DNA of 64,000 nucleotides from an uncultured Eubacterium sp. (GCA_945939115.1 CAMEVC010000006.1:24036-88035); one strand, 5' to 3'. Counted from the first letter of the stretch, positions 1 through 8,733 are shown. The notes: generated by a model from the letters alone, not told the origin. Numbers and translations are program-made.

Positions 1-1002
1 CAGGAAAAAAACTTTATTGTTTCCAAGCATTTGTTCTGTAATTTCATTTTGTGCGCCTGCATAGTCGCCGCTTCCAATAATCTTATCCATCCACCAACCG
101 TTAGCTGATGCAGCACTGAGTATACATCCCATAAGATGGTATCTTCCATCCGCATGAGCAAATGAATGAAGCGCATTGTCAGCATCCACCTTGAATTCTC
201 TGCTTGATATGAAAATTGTTCCACTTGTTCCAAGAGATATATTGCAATGCCCGTCTCCAACTGTACCGGTTCCCACAGCCGCCGCCGCATTATCACCGGC
301 TCCTGCTGCCACAATTACGCCATCAGGAAGCCCAAGCATTCCGGCAATATCATTTCTTACCACTCCGACTTTGTCACTGCTCTCAAAAACGCTTGGCATC
401 TGTTCCTCTGTTATTCCGCATATATCCAGCATTTCCTTTGACCAGCATCTGTTCCTGACATCAAAAAGAAGCATCCCCGAAGCATCCGACACATCTGTAC
501 AATGGACTCCTGTAAGCCTGTAGGCAATATAGTCCTTCGGAAGCATAATCTTTCTAATTCTGGCATAATTATCCGGCTCATTCTCCTTAAGCCACAGTAT
601 CTTAGGTGCTGTGAATCCTGCAAATGCTATATTGGCAGTATACTGCGACAACTTGTCTGTTCCAATCACCTGATTAAGATATTCGCATTGCCTTGTGGTT
701 CTTCCGTCATTCCACAGAATAGCAGGTCTTATCACCTTGTCATTCTCATCCAGAATAACCAGTCCATGCATCTGTCCACCAAAACTTATCCCGGCAATCC
801 GGCTCACATCTGCATAATTTAACAATTCCTTCAAGCCTGCAATACTCGCCTCATACCAATCCTCCGGGTTCTGTTCAGACCATCCTGGTTTTGGATAGAA
901 AATAGGATAACTCTTTGAAACGCTTTTTATGATAGTCCCTCTGCTATCCATAAGCACCAGTTTAACAGAAGATGTTCCAAGATCAATTCCTATATACTGC
1001 AT
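1..1002 (-). CDS. xylB: Xylulokinase (FGGY family), 3' end beyond the window
   Basis: Reading the minus strand from an ATG at 1002 gives about 334 residues, starting MQYIGIDLGTSSVKLVLMD, the FGGY phosphate-1 loop. GWSEQNPEDWYEA, GISFGGQMHGLV, ILWNDGRTTRQCE and ISLGTSGTIF follow and are typical of xylulokinase, which phosphorylates D-xylulose (or a related ketose) with ATP. Family length is about 490, so roughly the last third is missing because the window ends, not because of a mutation. An AGGAGG ribosome site precedes the start, only 12 bases after the stop of the isomerase gene, so the two are cotranscribed. The exact ketose is inferred; the isomerase partner leaves xylulose, ribulose or fuculose possible. 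Confidence 0.93.
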   Translation of the reverse strand, partial: MQYIGIDLGTSSVKLVLMDSRGTIIKSVSKSYPIFYPKPGWSEQNPEDWYEASIAGLKELLNYADVSRIAGISFGGQMHGLVILDENDKVIRPAILWNDGRTTRQCEYLNQVIGTDKLSQYTANIAFAGFTAPKILWLKENEPDNYARIRKIMLPKDYIAYRLTGVHCTDVSDASGMLLFDVRNRCWSKEMLDICGITEEQMPSVFESSDKVGVVRNDIAGMLGLPDGVIVAAGAGDNAAAAVGTGTVGDGHCNISLGTSGTIFISSREFKVDADNALHSFAHADGRYHLMGCILSAASANGWWMDKIIGSGDYAGAQNEITEQMLGNNKVFFL

Positions 1003-1014
1003 ACACACCTCCTG

Positions 1015-2499
1015 TTATGCAAATGGATTTTCGCTCTTATAAAGCATTCCCGCAGGCTGGTTAAAGGAAATATCCTCTATACCGATATACTTAAACACTT
1101 CAAATAATGCTTTTCCAAAATGTCCGAATGCAACCGCACCATGATGAGGATAATTCTTTTCAATAAGAACATGCCTGTAAAATCTTCCCATCTGTGGGAT
1201 TGCAAATACACCTATTGCACCAAATGACCTTGTCCTTACAGGAAGAACTTCTCCCTGTGCAATATATGCACTAAGTCTGTTATCCGATGAATTCTGAAGT
1301 CTGAAAAATGTGATATCTCCCGGAATAATATCTCCCTCAAGGGTACCATTAGTCACTTCCTCAGGAAGGGAGCGAGCCATAATCATCTGATTCCTCATCT
1401 CACAGAATGACAGCTTGCTTGATGCTGTATTGCCACAGTGGAATCCCATAAATGTATCCTTCTGTGTATATGGGAATTTCCCGGCAATATCCTCATTATA
1501 AATATCAGCCGGAACCGTATTATTAATATCAAGAAGTGTAACAATATCGTCACTTACAACCTCACCGATAAATTCACTTAAAGCCCCATATATATCAACC
1601 TCGCAGGATACCGGAATACCCCTTGATGTAAGTCTAGAATTCACATAACACGGAACACAGCCAAACTGTGTCTGGAACGCCGGCCAGCACTTTCCGGCTA
1701 TAGCCACATATTTTCTTGAGCCCTTATGAGCCTCGACCCAGTCAGTGAGTGTAAGCTCATACTGTGCAAGCTTATTAAGTATCTCCGGCTTTTTATTACC
1801 TGCTCCCAGCTCAGCAGCCATATCCTTTACAATCTCAGGAATTCTTTCGTCGTTCTCATGCTTATTAAAGCTCTCAAAAAGGTCAAGTTCAGAATTCTCC
1901 TCAATCTCAACGCCCAGATTATAAAGTCCTGCAATAGGTGCATTACATGCCAGGAAATTATTAGGTCTTGGCCCGAAACTTATTATCTTAAGATTACTTA
2001 ATGCATACACAGCCTTGGCAACAGGTATAAAGTCATGAATCATATCTGCGCATTCACTGGCAGTTCCAACAGGATACTCAGGAATATATGCCTTAACCCC
2101 ACGCAGTTTAAGATTATAACTTGCGTTTAGCATTCCACAGTATGCATCTCCCCTTCCCTGTACCAGTCCTCCATCAGCAGATGTCTCTTCTGCCGCTGCA
2201 ATAAACATCTTCGGTCCGTCAAAATTCTTAGCCAGCATTGTCTCAGCTATCTCCGGTCCAAAGTTGCCAAGATACACACAGAGCGCATTACATCCGGCAT
2301 TCTTAATATCCTCAAGTGCCTGCATCATATGGATTTCACTCTCAACGATACATACAGGACATTCATATATATCTCCCTCTCCATATTTCTCCTTATAGGC
2401 TCTCACAAGATTCTGCCTTCTTGTAACGGATAAAGATTCCGGAAAACAGTCCCTTGATACCGCTACAATTCCGATTTTCATTTCAGGTGTGTTGTTCAT
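1015..2499 (-). CDS. L-fucose/L-arabinose isomerase family protein
   Basis: This 494-residue protein has the size and layout of the FucI/AraA-type aldose-ketose isomerases, which use Mn2+ and a Glu/Asp/His metal site. Visible landmarks are an N-terminal Rossmann-like part (KIGIVAVSRDCFPESL), a middle domain with FGPRPNNFLACNAPI, the CEVDIYGALSEFI and LLDINNT segments that should carry metal-binding acids, and a C-terminal HHGAVAFGHFG segment. It lies between the DUF4867 gene and xylulokinase in one operon with a strong AAGGAGG site, so it probably feeds the kinase with a ketose. Whether the substrate is L-fucose, D-arabinose or L-arabinose cannot be settled from sequence alone. Confidence 0.85.
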   Translation of the reverse strand: MNNTPEMKIGIVAVSRDCFPESLSVTRRQNLVRAYKEKYGEGDIYECPVCIVESEIHMMQALEDIKNAGCNALCVYLGNFGPEIAETMLAKNFDGPKMFIAAAEETSADGGLVQGRGDAYCGMLNASYNLKLRGVKAYIPEYPVGTASECADMIHDFIPVAKAVYALSNLKIISFGPRPNNFLACNAPIAGLYNLGVEIEENSELDLFESFNKHENDERIPEIVKDMAAELGAGNKKPEILNKLAQYELTLTDWVEAHKGSRKYVAIAGKCWPAFQTQFGCVPCYVNSRLTSRGIPVSCEVDIYGALSEFIGEVVSDDIVTLLDINNTVPADIYNEDIAGKFPYTQKDTFMGFHCGNTASSKLSFCEMRNQMIMARSLPEEVTNGTLEGDIIPGDITFFRLQNSSDNRLSAYIAQGEVLPVRTRSFGAIGVFAIPQMGRFYRHVLIEKNYPHHGAVAFGHFGKALFEVFKYIGIEDISFNQPAGMLYKSENPFA

Positions 2500-2547
2500 A
2501 CTATGTTCCTCCTTTTAAAATAATAATCATAACCTGACACTTTTTAT

Positions 2548-3156
2548 CTACATTCTTATATTAGTTCCCCTTAATCCGTTAAATGCACCATCAATATGTG
2601 CATCCTCATGGGCAATGAGCCACTTATTAGAAGCCGCCAGAAGCTTATCTTCTTCTGTTATATGTTTATTGGAAACTTCCAGATTAGTGCCCTTAGGAAG
2701 AACAACAACACATCTGAAGCCTGCGCCGTTTATTCCACATGGAGCATAGTGCAGTGTCGTTGCATATAATTCAACTGCAGTTCCTCTTGGCACCTTAAAT
2801 GCTTCTACTTTAGAGGTGTCATATGTAAAATCCTCCTCCATATCCTCTCTCTTTCCCAGCAAAAGAATAAGATCTGTGGCGGCAATATTAATCTCTGAGC
2901 TTCTGTGATACTCCAACGCATTGAGAAGCTGATTATGTCCGTTACAATATCCTGTCTGAACCGGACTTCCTCCATATATGCTTTCCTCCATTATCTTATG
3001 AATAGCTGTTTTTTCAAGCACCTTATCTGAAGGTTCATAAACCACATCCTCCGGTATTATATAATTATCCATAACTTCCAGAATTTCCGTGGTATCCACA
3101 TCAGAAATCACTCTGCCATACTTTCTGAATTCACCTTCCAATACACTATATACCAT
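2548..3156 (-). CDS. DUF4867 family protein
   Basis: A 202-residue protein recognised as the DUF4867 family, found in Firmicutes near sugar isomerases and kinases. It has no signal peptide or membrane segment. The central part (EVALYAT-like segment read as AVELYATTLHYAPC, then GFRCVVVLPKGTN) resembles a cupin-like beta barrel, and HEDAHIDGAFNGLRGTNI closes the protein. The start is supported by AAGGAG eight bases upstream. It is first in the operon with the isomerase and xylulokinase, so a role in the same pentose or deoxysugar pathway, perhaps as a mutarotase-like or accessory enzyme, is an inference. No catalytic role is known to me. Confidence 0.8.
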   Translation of the reverse strand: MVYSVLEGEFRKYGRVISDVDTTEILEVMDNYIIPEDVVYEPSDKVLEKTAIHKIMEESIYGGSPVQTGYCNGHNQLLNALEYHRSSEINIAATDLILLLGKREDMEEDFTYDTSKVEAFKVPRGTAVELYATTLHYAPCGINGAGFRCVVVLPKGTNLEVSNKHITEEDKLLAASNKWLIAHEDAHIDGAFNGLRGTNIRM

Positions 3157-3264
3157 ATTTTTCTCCTTTATAATTCATATTCCAACCCATTATCCAACTT
3201 ATACAAAACACCTTTCTAAAAGTTAATTTTATTCTAACACTTTCATAATAACAATTCAATAAAA

Positions 3265-3323
3265 AATGTCCGTTTATATCAGACTTATGTTATAAACAAC
3301 ACAGTCTGATATAAACGGACATT
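3265..3323 (-). terminator. Rho-independent terminator, 21-bp perfect stem
   Basis: Arms 3265-3285 and 3303-3323 pair perfectly over 21 bp around a 17-base loop. On the minus strand the stem is followed by a run of T (the A run at 3261-3266), so it should end transcription of the permease gene before the sugar operon. Confidence 0.9.
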
Positions 3324-3350
3324 ATATCGTTTTACTTATCCCTATCAATA

Positions 3351-4205
3351 TTACAGCCTTGTCAGAAAATCAATGATTATTCCCCATACTACGCCACTGA
3401 CATAAAGTGTGGCAAGAATACGCAGATTGTCTTTAATGTCATCATTCTCTCTGAAAAGAACAAGTATACCCACACCAGAACCTGCGAGAAGTCCCGCCAT
3501 AAGAGAACCAAGTCCAAGTACACCCTCAATATAAAGCTGGGTAAGCACAACAGAAGATGCACAATTAGGTATGAGTCCAATAACTGACGCTATCATCGGT
3601 CCTATAACCGGCTTATTCAGTATGAGATTTCCCAGTGTATCCTCCCCGATTAAGAAGATAACCGTGTTCAGTGCAAAGGAAATAACAACAATAAAAGCAA
3701 ATATTGTTACCGTATGTCTTAATGCAGACTTTAATATACTGTTACTGCATCCACAGTGGTCATGGTCACATACATGTCCAATTTTTTCTATCATATCATA
3801 GTTTTTCTTCTTGTAGGACCGATATAAAAAATCAATTGCAAAGCCCATCACAAGGCCAATAACAATCTTCATAGCTACTATTTTGACAAGTACAAGTATA
3901 TCGACCTGTTCTGACAAAAATACCGGAATCATCTCATCCGATGTAGACATAAATATAGCTATCAATGTTCCTAGAGTTATAACTTTACCTGCATATAAAT
4001 TAGAAGCAGCCGCCGAAAACCCGCACTGAGGAAAAGCTCCTAAAAGAGCACCTATTAAAGGGCCTGCCTTTCCTGACTCTTTGACCATTTTCTTGGTTTT
4101 GTTACTTGTCTTGTGCTCAAGGAACTCCATTGCAAGATATGTCAGAAAAAGAAACGGTAACAGCTTAATACCATCCAGAATAGTATCAAACACAACATCC
4201 ATCAT
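3351..4205 (-). CDS. Putative heavy-metal/manganese exporter (ArsP_2-like permease)
   Basis: A polytopic membrane protein of 284 residues with about eight to ten hydrophobic segments in two related halves. Each half carries a Cys-containing signature: GALLGAFPQCGFSAAASNL near residue 55 and GLIPNCASSVVLTQLY near residue 210. A His/Cys-rich loop (HVCDHDHCGC, about residue 144) lies between the halves and could bind metal. This matches the putative arsenic-efflux/manganese transporter family of clostridia. The gene lies downstream of the PAP2 gene and ends at a strong terminator. Substrate identity (Mn, As or other) is inference. Confidence 0.75.
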   Translation of the reverse strand: MMDVVFDTILDGIKLLPFLFLTYLAMEFLEHKTSNKTKKMVKESGKAGPLIGALLGAFPQCGFSAAASNLYAGKVITLGTLIAIFMSTSDEMIPVFLSEQVDILVLVKIVAMKIVIGLVMGFAIDFLYRSYKKKNYDMIEKIGHVCDHDHCGCSNSILKSALRHTVTIFAFIVVISFALNTVIFLIGEDTLGNLILNKPVIGPMIASVIGLIPNCASSVVLTQLYIEGVLGLGSLMAGLLAGSGVGILVLFRENDDIKDNLRILATLYVSGVVWGIIIDFLTRL

Positions 4206-4261
4206 GATAAATAATCGTCCTTTCGTGATCTCATATTCCCCCTACAGGAAAGCCAAAATTG

Positions 4262-4864
4262 TCAATCATTCTCTCCTGCTTTTGAGAATAACAACTTATA
4301 TGATTCCCCTTCCGAAAACACCCTTCTTGCTCTTTCCGATTTCTTCATTATCAGCTTAGCAATAAAATATCCTGCAATTCCGTAAAGTGAACCAAACACA
4401 AGACTTGTAAGAACATCTGTCGGATAATGCACAGTCAGATACAATCTTGAAAAAGAAATAAGAGCTGCGACAATCACTGCAGCTGTTCCCTTCTTTCTGT
4501 CCCACAAAATGATCGCCAGTGCTGCAGCAAAGGATGCTGATGTATGCCCTGATGGAAATGACCAGTCATTGATACCGTTAAACACCCCATATAAATTCTC
4601 AAATGTAGTATCCACATTGAACGGTCTCACTCTCGCCCACAGATTCTTCATTATTCCATTACACATAATAAGAGATAATATCAAAGCAATAGCTATGCTA
4701 AGTCCTATCTTTCTGTCCTTCTTGAATATAGGAATGGCCAAAAAGGCAAGAGCAATTAAAATCCATAAAATCCCGGCATTTCCAAGACATGTAATTCCAT
4801 ACATAATCGGATCTGTAACAGGATTATGTAATGACTCAAACCAGTGTAAAATCTGTATTTCCAT
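4262..4864 (-). CDS. PAP2-family lipid phosphatase
   Basis: A 200-residue membrane protein with all three phosphatidic-acid-phosphatase type 2 motifs: KNLWARVRP (motif 1), FPSGH (motif 2) and SRLYLTVHYPTD (motif 3), set among about five membrane helices. Members dephosphorylate undecaprenyl diphosphate (BcrC-like) or lipid phosphates at the outer membrane face. The catalytic histidines are both present, so it should be active. A GGAGAG site lies just before the ATG. It ends 56 bases before the permease gene and is likely cotranscribed with it. Substrate is not resolved. Confidence 0.88.
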   Translation of the reverse strand: MEIQILHWFESLHNPVTDPIMYGITCLGNAGILWILIALAFLAIPIFKKDRKIGLSIAIALILSLIMCNGIMKNLWARVRPFNVDTTFENLYGVFNGINDWSFPSGHTSASFAAALAIILWDRKKGTAAVIVAALISFSRLYLTVHYPTDVLTSLVFGSLYGIAGYFIAKLIMKKSERARRVFSEGESYKLLFSKAGEND

Positions 4865-4942
4865 ATCATCTCTCCATTATAATCACATTGTATATCCCCC
4901 ATGGACACACTTGTATAATTCTATGATATAAGAAAACATTTG

Positions 4943-5344
4943 TCAATTAAAGGAGTATGCTTTTTCATAGTAACATTTACCATTCATGCCACCAAAGGGA
5001 TAGGTATATTCTTCGGTTACGCCTATCTGAAATAATCCGGTTTCCAAATCAGCTGAAATCAGCCTGACTTCAATCTCTCCGTCCGAGGCAATTCTATTTT
5101 TCAATACACTGCAGAAGTCAAAAACCAGTTCTTCAATAATCTGTTCTCTTCTATCCTCGCTGTATGTTGTAAAGAATTCATCAGCATAAATATCTCCCAG
5201 CCTGTCAAAGGCATAATCTATAGATGAATCCAGTCCTCTTTCGACTTCTCCTCTCCTTATGTTATTCCCTGTTATTGTTGCATGAATCATAATAATTATA
5301 GCTGTAATAACAATAAGACCTCCGCATGTGACAACTCCTCTCAA
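4943..5344 (-). CDS. Tad-locus pseudopilin-like protein, TTG start
   Basis: A 133-residue protein with one hydrophobic N-terminal segment (about residues 5-25: VVTCGGLIVITAIIIMIH) and a soluble acidic remainder ending in KCYYEKAYSFN. The layout fits TadE/TadF-type minor pseudopilins or similar surface subunits of type IVb pili. The start is TTG at 5344-5342, set by a GGGAGG site six bases upstream. It is the last gene of the pilus operon. I do not recognise a precise family, and its role as a minor pilin rests on position and topology. Confidence 0.6.
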   Translation of the reverse strand: MRGVVTCGGLIVITAIIIMIHATITGNNIRRGEVERGLDSSIDYAFDRLGDIYADEFFTTYSEDRREQIIEELVFDFCSVLKNRIASDGEIEVRLISADLETGLFQIGVTEEYTYPFGGMNGKCYYEKAYSFN

Positions 5345-5363
5345 TATCTTCCTCCCTTATATA

Positions 5364-5738
5364 CTAATTCACACAGTACCTTGCAAAACCGCTAAATGAA
5401 TGCTCTGAAGAATAACCAAACATAGCCGCTCTTAAACTATACTTTAGCGTATAACTGATATATTCATAATCTCCGGCTCTGTCCCTGTCCAAGAATTCCA
5501 GTGTCATTCCACCCTTTGATACTGCGCTTTTCAAGCCTTCAAGACGCCTGTTTCTCTCTGTTTCTGAGAGAACTGCATCTTTGGAATCTCCGCAAAATGC
5601 TTCTATATAATTCTCCACATACTGACTTACCTCCCCCGCATCAGAAACCTCTTTATTAATTCTGATAAAATCAATTGAATAAAGGCTGATGAGAGCAAAC
5701 AAAATCAGATATATTGATGCTTCAATTATTCCCTTCAT
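5364..5738 (-). CDS. Tad-locus pseudopilin-like protein
   Basis: A 124-residue product from the ATG at 5738, chosen because AGGAG lies seven bases upstream; a longer frame from a TTG at 5762 lacks a site. It begins MKGIIEASIYLILFALISLY, a hydrophobic helix preceded by a short charged tail and containing a Glu, as in TadE-like pseudopilins. The rest is soluble and ends SFSGFARYCVN. It follows the tiny pilin-like genes and precedes a similar protein, so a minor pilin or assembly subunit is likely. No precise family recognised. Confidence 0.6.
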   Translation of the reverse strand: MKGIIEASIYLILFALISLYSIDFIRINKEVSDAGEVSQYVENYIEAFCGDSKDAVLSETERNRRLEGLKSAVSKGGMTLEFLDRDRAGDYEYISYTLKYSLRAAMFGYSSEHSFSGFARYCVN

Positions 5739-5776
5739 CCTCACACTCCTATCCATAATCAAAATAACTGATAACC

Positions 5777-5914
5777 CTATCCCAGACAGGCATGCACCAC
5801 ATCATACAGAATCTGACGATAAGCGGAAAATGCCTCTGAAAGCATCACTGTAACCAGCATTACTGCACATACTCCAATTACTGCCTCTCCATAGAGCTTA
5901 ATAATCTCAATCAA
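5777..5914 (-). CDS. 45-residue Flp-like membrane peptide, TTG start
   Basis: A short gene read from TTG at 5914 with a GGGGGTG site upstream. Its product, beginning LIEIIKLYGEAVIGVCAVML, is one hydrophobic helix with a short polar tail. The TTG overlaps the TGA of the preceding 35-codon gene as TTGA, implying translational coupling. Its start (IIKLYGEAVIG) matches the starts of the peptides at 5911-6018 and 8554-8733, so the three look like paralogues. By size and position it resembles Flp-type pilin subunits of Tad systems, but no prepilin-peptidase site (G before hydrophobic stretch with E+5) is clear. Confidence 0.55.
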   Translation of the reverse strand: MIEIIKLYGEAVIGVCAVMLVTVMLSEAFSAYRQILYDVVHACLG

Positions 5915-6018
5915 ACACTCATCACCCCCATAAGAACATTCATAAACACAAATAACATGGCATACACAACACCGGTTCCCATAATAACTCCGGCATATTC
6001 TTCTATAATCTGATCCAT
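5911..6018 (-). CDS. 35-residue Flp-like membrane peptide
   Basis: A very short gene between the TadB/C-like gene and the 45-residue peptide, preceded by a GGAGGCAGT ribosome site. The product starts MDQIIEEYAGVIMGTGVVYA and is almost wholly one membrane helix. It shares the (D/E)-x-I-I-x-x-Y-(G/A)-x-V-I opening with two other tiny proteins in this operon. The gene is short, but the site, coupling and paralogy support it. A pilin-like or membrane-assembly role is inferred. Confidence 0.5.
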   Translation of the reverse strand: MDQIIEEYAGVIMGTGVVYAMLFVFMNVLMGVMSV

Positions 6019-6029
6019 ACTGCCTCCCT

Positions 6030-7499
6030 CTACAGATACATACTCACAACAAGCATCATGTCAACCGCCATCTTAAATGCCACAAAAAATGTGGGAATAT
6101 ACTCTGAAAAACGCATAATACTTGTGCTGTCCATATATCTTGCATTCTCAGCCTTATCAGATAATTCATAATTCCTTCTGACAAGAGCATTAATAGTCTG
6201 ATTCATACTTTCTCTGTCCAAGTCGCCTATTGAGTACAGCATTCTCACCGCTGACTGGATATCCACAACCCCGAACTCACTCAGAAAACTGTAATATGGC
6301 TTGATATCAGACGGATTCTGTTCAATATCACATATAAATTTCTCTAAGGGCTCTTTCATTATTACAGGGCAGGCATCATATGTATCCTCCACCGCAGACA
6401 GCAGTGGATTATTATCCAGATTAACTGCCAGATCACGGAGCCACTCTGTAAACCCACAGTACAAATCATTCCTTACTCTCTTCACAGCCCTCTTCTTCTG
6501 CGAAAAAGGCGTTACTATAAGCATTACCGTGACAATTAAAACAGATACGGCGGCAATATTTCTTCCCAGCACCAGAAACACAACAACTGTTAATGCCAGA
6601 ACAATCCACACAGGTATCATCCTTACAGTTATTTCTCCTGCTCTGGACTTGAATACCATATTGTAATCATGCAATATCTGTTTGTCCGACCTGCCCTTTT
6701 CCAACCAGTTGAATCCATAATGAATCCTTGTAAATGTGTAAAAAAACATACACATTAGTACAAATACCGATGAAACACACTGATAGGCTAGTGTCTGTGT
6801 TATGTACACATTCTTGTTGCCAAACATATTGAGTGCTGAACACATAAATGTTGTGAGCATCGCAAGCACCATACTGATAATAATGCCAACCGATATATCA
6901 CGCTTAATCTTTCTAATCTCCGCCTGATACTTATAGATATTATTAACCCATCTGTCAAAATCCTCCAGAAGTACTTCCATTGCACCTATGTATCTGCCGC
7001 CTCTCTCCTCCACACTTATCATAAACCTGTGAAGTGCCCTTATTCTGGTACAGTCATATTCATCCTCAATTAATCTCAGTGCCTCCACATACACCTTCTC
7101 ACTAACGCCATATTTAAGTTCATCCATAGCACGTTCAAGACATTTCCTAAGCCTGCCACTGCTGATATCATGTGCATCCTGAAGCGCAATATTAACCTTA
7201 GGATTCCTTATGAAAGAATAAGTCATCTGGTGAAGATATATATCTACATCAGAAAATCTCGCACTCTCTCCCAGTTCCCTGAAATAATTCCTCACAAGTC
7301 CGGGAATCATCATCACAGCAACGGCCATGATGACCAGTGCCGGAATATAATGTATGCGGTAGGCCATACACGCCCCATATACTCCAACCCCAGCTATAAT
7401 AGTTGTCACAATAAACTTCTTCACAGACATACAGCCATTCATTGCCGCAATGTCCTCCATCAGTTGATTAACTGATAAATAATTAATAATTCTTCTCAA
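6030..7499 (-). CDS. TadB/TadC-like type IVb pilus inner-membrane platform protein
   Basis: About 489 residues with membrane helices near 30-70, 210-265, 300-340 and at the very C-terminus, separated by two soluble helical regions rich in charged residues (about 75-205 and 345-465). This is the pattern of two T2SSF-type domains, so the protein looks like TadB and TadC in one chain. The start chosen is TTG at 7499 because GGAGG lies five bases upstream and the TTG overlaps the ATPase stop as TTGA; an ATG at 7511 overlaps the ribosome site. It should form the membrane platform worked by the ATPase encoded just upstream. Confidence 0.7.
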   Translation of the reverse strand: MRRIINYLSVNQLMEDIAAMNGCMSVKKFIVTTIIAGVGVYGACMAYRIHYIPALVIMAVAVMMIPGLVRNYFRELGESARFSDVDIYLHQMTYSFIRNPKVNIALQDAHDISSGRLRKCLERAMDELKYGVSEKVYVEALRLIEDEYDCTRIRALHRFMISVEERGGRYIGAMEVLLEDFDRWVNNIYKYQAEIRKIKRDISVGIIISMVLAMLTTFMCSALNMFGNKNVYITQTLAYQCVSSVFVLMCMFFYTFTRIHYGFNWLEKGRSDKQILHDYNMVFKSRAGEITVRMIPVWIVLALTVVVFLVLGRNIAAVSVLIVTVMLIVTPFSQKKRAVKRVRNDLYCGFTEWLRDLAVNLDNNPLLSAVEDTYDACPVIMKEPLEKFICDIEQNPSDIKPYYSFLSEFGVVDIQSAVRMLYSIGDLDRESMNQTINALVRRNYELSDKAENARYMDSTSIMRFSEYIPTFFVAFKMAVDMMLVVSMYL

Positions 7500-8533
7500 T
7501 AATGCCTCCATATATATGGATTTTCTATTCCATATTTCATAAACTTATCCATAATATCCTGTGGGATATCATTATCCAGATATTCTCCATCTTCATATAT
7601 TACAGTGCACTTATTCTCTCCCTTACATCTGCTAAGGAAACCCACCTGGCTAATCCTTCTCCTTTCAAACCTGTCACACTCCACCAGCAGTACAAGGTCA
7701 ATATACTTATAAATACTGTTAATAAATCTGTCAGAAGATTCACCTCTGCCTAACATAGAATACATCCTGTCAGGCATATCTCTTATATCATCAAGATGCA
7801 TGGTCGTCATACAATATGCGCCTGTTGACAGACTGTTAATAAGCTCCATTACTTCCGGTCCTCTCGATTCAGAAAGAAGAACCCAGTCTATATTATGTCT
7901 CAAACCTGCTCTTATAATATCCTGATATGTCACTTTGGAATCCACAAAAAACTCCACGCACTTACTATGAGGATTAATCCGTCTGTAATGTATCTCCTGA
8001 TTATCTTCATATACACCCACTTTCTCTTCTGCCGGGATAAATGTAGCAAGATACTTAAGAAGTTCCGTCTTTCCGGCATGCGGCTGCCCACCAACAACAG
8101 TGGACAAATGTGCTGCAACACAATTCTCAAGTAATGTGATAATGCTCTCAGGAGCATAATTGGACTTTACAAGATCTGCATGTCCGAATCTTAACTTCTG
8201 CGGAATCTTTCTTATTGCCATACTCTTTCTTCCGCATCTGGATTCATGCCAGATAGATATTCGTAACGCCTCAGTATTAGCCTCCAATACAGGGTGCATC
8301 CTGTTAAAAGACACACCCATAATATTCGCAAGCCTTATAGACAGATTATCCATATACCTGTCGCTTAGTTCCTTCATGGAAATGTAGCAGCCCCGCCCAA
8401 GTTGAGTTATCCATAGATTATATCCATCCCACTCAATATCAGTTATCGTATCGTCAGATATTTCCTCTTGTATCTCAGAAAAAATATCCTCTTTATTATT
8501 CTCAATAAGTTCCTGTAGCTGTTCCCTCTCCAT
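7496..8533 (-). CDS. tadA: CpaF/TadA-family pilus assembly ATPase
   Basis: A secretion ATPase of about 345 residues. It has a Walker A loop (GGQPHAGKTELL, near residue 150), a Walker B-like segment (DWVLLSESRG) and the His-box-like TTMHLDDIRDM, in the order expected for CpaF/TadA. The N-terminal domain carries MHPVLEAN and RISIWHE, the usual second half of the N-domain fold. I chose the ATG at 8533 because GGGGA lies five bases upstream; an ATG 12 bases earlier has no site. It powers assembly of a type IVb (Flp) pilus with the TadB/C-like protein encoded next. Compared with typical TadA the protein is short. Confidence 0.85.
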   Translation of the reverse strand: MEREQLQELIENNKEDIFSEIQEEISDDTITDIEWDGYNLWITQLGRGCYISMKELSDRYMDNLSIRLANIMGVSFNRMHPVLEANTEALRISIWHESRCGRKSMAIRKIPQKLRFGHADLVKSNYAPESIITLLENCVAAHLSTVVGGQPHAGKTELLKYLATFIPAEEKVGVYEDNQEIHYRRINPHSKCVEFFVDSKVTYQDIIRAGLRHNIDWVLLSESRGPEVMELINSLSTGAYCMTTMHLDDIRDMPDRMYSMLGRGESSDRFINSIYKYIDLVLLVECDRFERRRISQVGFLSRCKGENKCTVIYEDGEYLDNDIPQDIMDKFMKYGIENPYIWRHY

Positions 8534-8553
8534 ATACGTCCCCATTCATCTTA

Positions 8554-8733
8554 TTATTCCGGTTTACTTGCATCAATGGCGCTGTATATGTTCTCCTTAT
8601 ATGAAATTTCATTGACAGCATCCTTTGTTTTACTGGAAACAATAGTAACCACTGCTGCTGTCAGTAAAACTGCCGCAAGAACACCCGCCAGGGCAATAAC
8701 AACCTTTCCATAGTGTTCGATTATATCATGCAT
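8554..8733 (-). CDS. 59-residue Flp-like membrane peptide
   Basis: A small gene at the head of the Tad operon, with AAGGAGG eight bases before ATG 8733. The product opens MHDIIEHYGKVVIALAGVLA, continues as one hydrophobic helix to about residue 33, then a polar tail of 26 residues. It stops 20 bases before the ATPase start. Its opening resembles the 35- and 45-residue peptides further down the operon, so it may be the main pilin-like subunit with two shorter paralogues. Function inferred from context. Confidence 0.65.
   Translation of the reverse strand: MHDIIEHYGKVVIALAGVLAAVLLTAAVVTIVSSKTKDAVNEISYKENIYSAIDASKPE

Noticed and set aside
4206..4261. Metal riboswitch before the permease gene
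   Set aside because: The 56-base gap is too short for a yybP-ykoY aptamer and shows only a weak CTTTC/GAAAG pairing.
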